This document shows, piece by piece, positions 56,691 to 64,000 of a DNA stretch of 64,000 bases. Position numbers and translations under genes: made by a program. Source of the DNA: Excoecaria cochinchinensis (lineage: Eukaryota; Streptophyta; Magnoliopsida; Malpighiales; Euphorbiaceae). Position 1 is the first letter of the stretch. The number at the start of each line of letters is the position of its first letter. The stretch is from assembly GCA_947683425.1 (NCBI GenBank), contig CANTUQ010000081.1, positions 9,854,501 to 9,918,500 of the forward strand, in the 5' to 3' direction. Below the pieces are notes generated by a model. The model did not search any database and was not told the origin of the DNA. It worked only from the letters and a program-made list of their open reading frames with translations.

Positions 56691-58672
56691 TGGCTTCTTC
56701 CGGGAATATTGACCTCTAAATAATTCTGGACATCATAGTACCATGGTTTTCCATCAGTAACCTCGACATCCCCGACTTGCTCGGTCTCAAAGTATGGCTT
56801 GCTTGAACTGGAAATGAGCACAGGCTTCATAACTATTCCTTCAGGGTTGTCCCACATGGATACCAGGGTGGCTAAGGCGTCTGCCAATTGGTTCTCATCT
56901 CGGGGCACGTAGTTAAATGTGCAGATTTCAAACTGGCCACTTAGTTCTTTTAAACACCTCACATATGGCAACAGCCGCTCTTCCTTAACGGTCCATTCTC
57001 CCCTGACTTGGTGGATTACTAAGGATGAGTCCCCGAAGACCTCTACTACTTTTGCTCCCACGGCTGAGAGCGCTTCTATCCCAAAGATGCAGGCTTCATA
57101 CTCAGCCTCGTTATTGGTGGCTCTGTACCTTAGTTTCTTGGCTAAGGGAAGCTTCTCTCCGTCTGGGGTTACTAGAATTACTCCCGTTTCGGCTCCCTTG
57201 CTATTTACTGCTCCATCAAAATACATCTGCCACTTCTGCACGGTGATGGCTACCACGTTTTCATCGGGGAATTCATACAATAGTTGGTCTCCTTCAATTG
57301 GATGGTCAGCAAGAAACTCCGCAACTGCTCGACCTTTAATGGTCTTTCTAGTAATGTATTCCACATCGAATTCTTGTAGCAATATCAGCCATCTTCCCAT
57401 TTTCCCTAGCAAAGAGGGTGCCTGTTGCAGGTATTGGAGGGGATCTTGCTTGGCAACAGCCTGCACTTTATAGGAATGAAAGTAATGCCTCAGCTTCTTT
57501 GATGCCCAGATTACTGCTAGGCACATCTTTTCCACTTCAACATACTTGGCTTCGTGAGGGAGGAATTTCTTGCTGAGGTAGTAAACCGCAAATTCGACCC
57601 CGAATTCATCCTCTTGGGCCATCATGGCTCTTATAGAATTTTCCTCTATTGCTAGGTAAATGATCAGCGGCTTAACAGGCCGCGGCGGTCGTAGCACTGG
57701 GGGGTGTTGGAGGTAGTCCTTAATGATCTCAAAAGCCTTCTGGCAGTCGTTATTCCACCGAACCGGCCGATCCTTCCTGAGGAGCTTGAAGATTGGTTCG
57801 CACACCGAAGCGAGCTTGGAAATGAACCTACTGATGTACTGCAATTTGCCAAGAAAACTCCGGACTTCCTTTTCCTTTTGGGGCGCTGGCATTTCTCTGA
57901 TTGCCTTGATTTTATCAGGGTCCACTTCTATTCCCCTTTGGCTTACCACATGGCCTAACAGCTTACCCAAGGTGACTCCGAAGATGCATTTCTTGGGATT
58001 GAGGCGAAGATTATACTTGTCGATCCTCTGAAAGAACTTTTCCAAGGCCTCGAAATGCCCTTCTCGAGTTGCCGACTTGATCATCATATCATCGACATAC
58101 ACTTCAACTTCCTTGTGGATCAGGTCATCCAAGATCTTGGTAGCCATCCTTTGGTACGTCGCTCCGGCATTCTTCAACCCAAAAGGCATTACTCGGTAGG
58201 CGAATGTCCCCCATTCTGTGATGAAAGCTGTCTTGATTCGATCCACAATCCTGTTAAGGATTTGGTTGTATCCCACGTACCCATCCATAAAGCTGTACAT
58301 CATACAAGCGGCCGCGCTATCCACTAGTACATCAATATGGGGTAGGGGAAAGTCGTCTTTCGGGCAGGCTTTATTCAGGTCTCGGTAGTCAACACATACT
58401 CGGACTCTCCCATCCTTCTTGGCTACGGGGACAACATTGGCTAACCACGTGGGGTATTGGACCTCTACTAGGAACTTGGCTTCGATCTGCTTGTGCACCT
58501 CTTCCTTTACCTTTTCTGCCCATTCTGGTCTCAGCCTTCTGAGCTTCTGTTTGACCGGCTTGCACTCTGGGTAGGTCGGAATGGCGTGTTCGGTAACTGC
58601 CCGATCAATCCCTGGCATATCCTTATAGGTCCAGGCGAAGACTCTTTCATATTTTTTCAAAATTCTCTAAAA
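56687..58672 (-). pseudogene. Element D: RT, RNase H and second (archaeal-like) RNase H
   Basis: 657 open codons from 58660, the best preserved Tat RT here. RT: CVDYRDLNKACPKDDFPLP, DGYVGYNQILNRIVDRIK, VMPFGLKNAGATYQRM and YVDDMMIKS (about 58075-58101). First RNase H: LIIYLAIEENSIRAMMAQE and KLRHYFHSY. Second RNase H: MYFDGAVNSKGAETGVIL, NNEAEYEACIFGIEAL, GDSSLVIHQVRGEW and RDENQLADALATL, with its acidic catalytic residues visible. A TAG at 58667-58669 separates it from the upstream frame. The frame ends about 15 bases past a one-base shift near 56703. Confidence 0.95.
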
Positions 58673-60190
58673 TTTTGTCCTCTCCTCAAGAGTTACGTCG
58701 GACGCTATCAAGATTTCCTTTGGATTTTCCAAAGTCCCGAGATTAAATGAGGTGGTATTGGTTGAGTTAATGTCAAATATAAATGATTCATGCTCGTGAT
58801 CATGCATAATGAAATCATGAGAAACATCGCACAAGTAAGCAAAGTCATTCATATTATTAAAGTACTCAGAATTACAGACAGAGTTGTCAAATAGTTCGGG
58901 AATAAAAAGTACATCAGCAAAGCTATCATTATCATCTTCCACTGGTGCTGGTGCTGGTGCTAAAGCCGACGGCCCCTCATCTTGAACCTCAGCTGTCTTC
59001 AGACTCTTCAATTCTGGCACTGCTGCTCCATCTTCCATCTTCTCTTTACCCTTTGATTGAGCAGCCAGCAGGCTTTTGGTGATAACCTCCTCGGGAACTT
59101 CTCGATCCCATGCTAGAGTCTGATTGAAGATTTCCTCATCCTAGAAAGCTTCCATCGTCTTGACCATTCCCTCGGACCAATCGAACACATCGTTGAAGAT
59201 TTCAAAACCTGGGGTGATCTTACCACCAATCCACTGAGGCTCTGCCTCCCCACAGTAGGCACACGCCGATGCAGCCGGTACAAAAGTCTCCAAAATGTGC
59301 GGCACTTCCACAGGCTTCTTCGCAGGCTTGCTCTTCTTGGCATCAGTAGCGTAGCCTAAACCTCTCCTATCCTTTTGCCCCCTTGTGGCGACAGGCTCTT
59401 GAATCCCTTATGAGCTCTTACCCAAACTAGCCCCGGGGAGAAAGCTCATCCTTTTCATCATATTGACAACTTGGGGGCTTACCACCGACTCATCTTCCTC
59501 ATTCACCATAGCCACGTGGAAACCACTGAAGGGTTGATTTGAAATTCCGAGCACTGACACTTGATTGTCACTAGCTGCTTTAATGGTCACAATCTGGCCT
59601 TCATGGGGAATCTTAATCATTTGATGGAGCGTAGATGGAACCCCTCCCAACTTGTGAAACCAAGGCCTTCCAAGCAGCACTGCAAAGTTAGCCGGTATTG
59701 GCAGGACAACAAACTCAGCCTCTATCTCAACTGGACCGGTCTTGACTTGAGCCTTAAAAGTCCCAGCAGCTTGCCTTCTCGAGTTATCATAAGCAGTGAT
59801 GGTCAGATCAGATTCACTCAACATGCCCTCATTCAATCCAAGTGAAGGTAGCGCCACTAGCGGGCACACATTAATGGAGGACCCATCATCCACCATGACA
59901 CAGGCCGTGTGTTTACCATTGATCTGAGCTCGGATATATAGAGGGCGATTGTGATTACGACCCTCGATTGGCAAGTCGGCCTCCGTGTAGACTATGTTTT
60001 CTTCAGATCCCCCTTTCACAATGCCTAATAACTCGGAGGGCGAGATAGTGGTGGCAACTGTCGATTCACATAAGGCTTCAACTAGCTTCTGCCTATGGCT
60101 CGAGGATTGCCTCAATAGGTCCCAGATGGATATTTGTGCTGTCGTCTTCTTCAGTTGCTTTAGGATCTGATTCTCTTCCATTTCTTATTC
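58673..60190 (-). pseudogene. Element D: protease, G-patch and linker
   Basis: From right to left on the minus strand: SIWDLLRQSSSHRQKLVEAL, protease with ACVMVDDGSSINVCPL and VLLGRPWFHKLGG, then a G-patch (59352-59476) with MSFLPGASLGKSS followed by a TAA at 59408-59410 where element E has CAA. The linker contains CAYCGEAEPQW, SLLAAQSKGKEKM and an acidic stretch with YLCDVSHDF and ENPKEILIASDV that is also in element E. A further TAG lies near 59141. A TAA at 60185-60187 separates this part from gag. Confidence 0.9.
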
Positions 60191-61854
60191 CACCGTCGGA
60201 GGCATTGGGTCCTGTTGCTTCTCAATTTTCGGCACCACTCTTCCACTGCGGGTGACAGCCTGTACCTCTTGCGCTTCTTCTTCTTCACCCCCAGAGTTCT
60301 ATACATCCTTCGGCTCGTCGGCCTCTTCAGTCTCACCTTCACTGGTTGAGTCCCAACATTCTATCATGTTGACCTGGGGCTTCTCCCTATTGACTTCCTG
60401 TTCGGGGCGGACGATAGCCACGTAATCATTGCCGTAGAGATCCCTCAACACGTACCACTCTGGCAAGCTTGATCCTATCATGAAGACTGGGGGAGGAACG
60501 GCATTATACCGTTATTCTTCTTCTTTTCCCTCTTTTCAGGGTCGGAGATCTACTTACTGTCAATGAGATCTTAGACCCGATCCCTTAAAGTTCTGCAAGA
60601 GTCAGTGAGGTGACCAGTGTGCTGGTGGAAAGCACAGTATTGGTCCCCTCTATGGTTCGGCTGGCCGTAGGTCTTAGCTTGTCTGGCTGGCAATGGCTGA
60701 AGTTTTCCCTCTTTCATTAATCGTTCTAGGACCCAGGACAATGGTCTTCCCAAGTTTAAATAGTGCCTCTGGTTCGCATCCGTGGCTGAAACTTCCACTG
60801 TTTTGCCCACTCTATTACTGCTGCTTCCGGCACCACTCGACCTATTCTCGCCTTGGTTCCCGAAGTTCTTCCGAGCAAAACTGTCATTATTGGCTTTCCT
60901 TGCCAAGTACTACGATTCCGTTTTAATGGCTATGTCTTTTAAGGATTCCCAATCCTTGAGCCCTTTCATCTTAAGCCCCTCCCTTAAGTATGGGCTTGCA
61001 TTTTTGATAAATAGTCTGATTTGGTCCGAGGTATCGGGTTTCCTCTTCATCTCCATAACGCGATTCCTCCACCGCGTAAGGTAGTCAAGGAAAGATTCAC
61101 CAGACTTTTGTTGCAGGAGCTCGAGGTCTTTTAACGTCACTTCCATGCGGGTGCTGTAGTCGTACTGTCTCATGAACTCACCTATAAGCAAATCCCAATC
61201 TTCTTTCGACCTCTTGTCTAAACCGTGGTACCAATCAACCGTCGACCCCGTCAAACTAAGGCAGAAGTACTCCACCTTTTGCTTCTTGGTAAGACCTGTG
61301 CCCTTCATGATTAAGGCATATTGCTTAAGATGGGTCGAAGGGTCAGACGTGCCATCGAACTTTGGTAAATCTGGCATCTTAAATCTCTGAGGCAGCAGCT
61401 CCTCCTCACCCAAGTCTACATCTTCGGGGATGACCCCCTTTCCGACCGATAACATTCGTGTAATGGCCTCCATTCTTTCCTCCATCTTCCTCACCACATC
61501 ATCCTCTAGCTTAGGAGCTTTGCACCTCGCCGCTTGAGGGACTACTGGCTCTTCTTCCTCTTCCCCTAAGAAATCATCCCTTGGATCTGGAATTCTCACC
61601 CTCGGTTACTCAACTGGTGCCGCCACTCTAGGTTCAGTGACTGGCTGTGGCACAGTGGCAGTTGGTATAGTGGTCTCCACAATAGGTGTTTCGACCGGGT
61701 CAACAGCTAGAGCTCCGGACGGTTGTCCAGCGTGTGGTGTCATTTGGGCGACAAAGTTCCCCATCATGGCCAAAATCTTTTTTTCAAAATCTTCGAATCT
61801 CTTATCCAAGTCCTGTGTTGTTACAGCACCCGACTCTTGTGGTAATTCTGCCAT
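60191..61854 (-). pseudogene. Element D: gag
   Basis: Starts at ATG 61854 (MAELPQESGAVTTQDLDKRF). The capsid-type domain has VDWYHGLDKRSKEDWDLL and LLQQKSGESFLDYLTRWRNR. The zinc knuckle is CAFHQHTGHLTDSC. In-frame stops are at 61606-61608 and 60910-60912, at the end of the knuckle region (60571-60573), near 60544 and at 60299-60301. A one-base frameshift lies near 60512. The downstream block SSLPEWYVLRDLYGNDYVAI matches SSLPEWHVLQDLYGS in element E. Confidence 0.93.
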
Positions 61855-62772
61855 TACTGATCCGGAGGATTGTTCTGAATAAGAGTCTGAGTTTCTATCC
61901 CAATCTGAACCCGATGCTGATGCTAAACTTGACGGCTTAACTACTTAATTTCTGACCAACCTCCCGCTAGGATCTCTGGACCACTCAAATGGATCTATGA
62001 TGGCTGAAAAGATCCAATTCGTTAGCATGATGCATGGATGGCATTAAGAATGCATGGTCGTGTTGATACAGCATCCACAACCACATGCAAGCAAACAGAC
62101 CCTTCCAACCTTATTTCTCCCGCACACGGGGCAATGTGGTCTCTTTCCTAGGTGGGCTTAGTCCATGGGTCAACAGGGGACCCTATGAACGCGCGAAGTG
62201 CACGGCGAAAAGCCGGCAGCATAACAGCTCTAGTATAATGTACACGTGTATGAGTTTTGGCCATTATGTATTTGGACGATTCAATCAAGTTAAGGTGGGC
62301 TCACCGGGGCATGAAAGCCTTTGATAAAAGACCACTTAACTTGCTTGATTTTGTTTAATACGTGATGGCCCATGTCACAAGCATCATATTAAGGAGAATA
62401 CCACCTAGCGGAAGTTTCTATTTGCCATTAGATGAGCTTTGGTCAAGGTGATGAAACTTTTAGGGCCACCCAAGCATGGTCCGCGCCAACGGGTCTAGCT
62501 CATCATGAGCATAACGACCGATCGGGTCTCCATTTTGATATACCAAAAGGTACAAGGCTTGGGTTGGTGATTGTCCTTAACACTTCCCCACAATGAGTGA
62601 AAGCAGGGTCGTGCTTCGGGAATGCACCGGGGTAAGATAGGGACCAACTAGCGTAAGTCTAAGGCTCTAAAATGATATGATGCAATTTTGGCGAGAGATA
62701 GAATTTTAAGTCTTAAAAACCCAATTATATATTTTAACCAAAGCACTTTCAAAGCGAAGTCTCAAACACAAA
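61855..62772 (-). other. Element D 5' leader
   Basis: About 920 bases between primer site and gag, similar along its length to the leader of element E (45616-46506) on the opposite strand. No gene is visible. Confidence 0.6.
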
Positions 62773-62791
62773 GTCCCCAGTGGAGTCGCCA
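62773..62791 (-). other. Primer-binding site of element D
   Basis: TGGCGACTCCACTGGGGAC on the minus strand, three bases from the LTR. It differs from element E's site by one base. Tat/Ogre type. Confidence 0.9.
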
Positions 62792-62794
62792 CCG

Positions 62795-63941
62795 TGACGC
62801 GTGCCGAACCCAGTAAGGGCCTTCGCTTTGAATCTGCTTGAGGATTCGAGGTATGAAGGTTCGCGTCTTTTGATCATGGGCACCATGAGACATCATCGGT
62901 GTATCCCTCCTAATAGAACATTAGGGAGAAGTACCTAGCCTAATGACGCCTAAAGGCACCTTCGAGGTATTTGGAGTCGCCACCCAATTTATGTGAAATT
63001 GGGAAAAGGTTTCTCACCTCTATCGGTCTAAACCAGAGATACGGTGTCCGGGACTTCCCTCTTATTTATGCCTTGGTTAATTATAAATGGATTTTTAACT
63101 TCTTAACATTATATCTCTCATTTCACACGATTAATGCATTTAAATTAAACAGCGCATTGCAAGCATATAAAGAAAATAAATGAAAGCGATAAAAGGTAGT
63201 AAAGAAAGCGATAAATGAAAGCGGTAAACACCCAAGCACACAATTACAAGAGAAATCGGGGCGGAATACAACCCCAATAAAAGGAAATTAAAGATATGAA
63301 TGGGGACAGAATACAATCCCCCAAAAATAAATAAAGTTGCCCCAAAATTAATTACAAGGGCCCAAAGGAAAATAATATACATAAATTTAAACACTCACGT
63401 AAGATTAAAATAAAAGACATGCATAAATCGGGACATTGCTTCAGGAACATTGGTTCCTTCGCGTTTACTTGAAGAAGGTTCAAAGAGTCGCTTTGGTTGT
63501 TTGGAAGAAAATCGGGATGAGTGATCCCATTTTATTGAAAATTGACCCTTAATTTTAGTTGTGATGTTTTTATGGTTGGACTAAAATAAGGGACATTGGT
63601 CCCAATTTTATTAGTGAAAAACTCAATTTAATTGTAAAACTATTTTTGTGACTTTTTATCTCATGCGCACACAAATAGAATAATTATTTACAAATAAACA
63701 CAACGAAAGGATGGGGAATTAGAGAAATCTCACCGAACCGATGTGTCCGTCCATGCATCGCGACCCATCAGGGGAGTCGCGGGGCGCTCACGTAGTTCGA
63801 CTCAAATTAAATCTCATATAAAAAATTAACATCAAAAGATATTAGTAATGACTCTAGAAGTTAATCAAATGGAGATAAGATTAATGACAATAATAAAATA
63901 ATAACAAATAATCATGGTATGGTGACAACAATAGAATGATA

Positions 63942-63983
<42 letters not shown>

Positions 63984-64000
63984 TTAATAATAATAATAAT
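62795..64000 (-). repeat. Element D 5' LTR (cut by window edge)
   Basis: Colinear with 51426-52631 of the 3' LTR with only small differences (single substitutions, a one-base insertion, the microsatellite). About 1.43 kb, including the GC-rich repeat cluster, should follow outside the window. Confidence 0.93.

Larger units (their letters stand above)
51426..64000 (-). mobile_element. Element D: Tat-lineage element, runs off the right edge
   Basis: Minus-strand Ty3/gypsy Tat element: 3' LTR 51426-54059, 3' untranslated region with tandem repeats, integrase, two RNase H domains, RT, G-patch, protease and gag, leader, primer site and the first 1.2 kb of the 5' LTR. The left target copy is predicted as TGCTG (51421-51425). 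The two LTRs differ at roughly 35 of 1206 aligned bases by eye. The coding region has about ten stops and two frameshifts, so it cannot move by itself. Confidence 0.92.

Noticed and set aside
49080..59280. G-patch and Cys-rich linker segments as captured host genes
   Set aside because: The same segments in the same order are found in both E and D, so they belong to the Tat polyprotein and are not a local capture.
1..64000. tRNA or rRNA genes
   Set aside because: The only tRNA-related matches are short primer-binding sites next to LTRs. No cloverleaf-length sequence or rRNA core motif was seen.

Overview
This window is repeat DNA from a flowering-plant nuclear genome, probably a eudicot. I cannot name the species. 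The lineages present are plant-type Ty3/gypsy retrotransposons: Tekay-like chromoviruses with a chromodomain, Athila, and Tat with a second RNase H. There are also a fragment that looks like a Ty1/copia LTR and CACTA-like transposon ends. I found no ordinary host gene, rRNA, tRNA or CRISPR array that I can support.

Layout. 1-4140: a badly decayed Tat element (RT, RNase H, second RNase H, integrase, + strand), followed by an antisense coiled-coil relic. 4205-9736: two CACTA-like subterminal-repeat blocks, each leading into a TATA-like box and a CT-rich leader, with a foldback repeat between them and AT-rich filler after. From 9739 to the right edge the sequence reads as one nest. Element G (chromovirus gag-pol, +) is cut at 12709 by Athila element F (+). 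F is split three times: by solo LTR S1 (14706-17086, TSD AATAA), by full-length chromovirus A (17527-32466, minus) and by chromovirus derivative B (from 35017, minus). A's 3' LTR carries solo LTR S2 (19137-23174, TSD CGTCT). A's 5' LTR carries a truncated copia-like LTR. B's right LTR is cut at 43742 by Tat element E (+). E is cut at 51425 by Tat element D (minus), whose 5' LTR runs off the window. The deepest path is G > F > B > E > D, and none of these five closes inside the window.

No element is intact. A and G pol are decayed mainly by in-frame nonsense changes that are mostly C-to-T or G-to-A transitions. E, D and F also carry small frameshifts. Each element once encoded the usual Gag, protease, reverse transcriptase, RNase H and integrase. 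A adds a chromodomain, D and E add a G-patch after the protease, and all three Tat elements add the second RNase H.

The most unusual signal is in non-coding DNA. Nearly every LTR here carries its own cluster of short CpG-rich dyad-symmetric repeats, and some of this motif vocabulary is shared between Athila and chromoviruses. The chromovirus LTRs also share a conserved core: a palindrome TTAGGCATGCCTAA, a GGACC/GGTCC dyad, and a tandem double hairpin (CTAAGCG/CGCTTAG followed by GCACGG/CCGTGC) whose second stem varies in a compensatory way. Coordinates were read by eye; junctions with a TSD should be exact to a base or two and others to about 10-50 bases.
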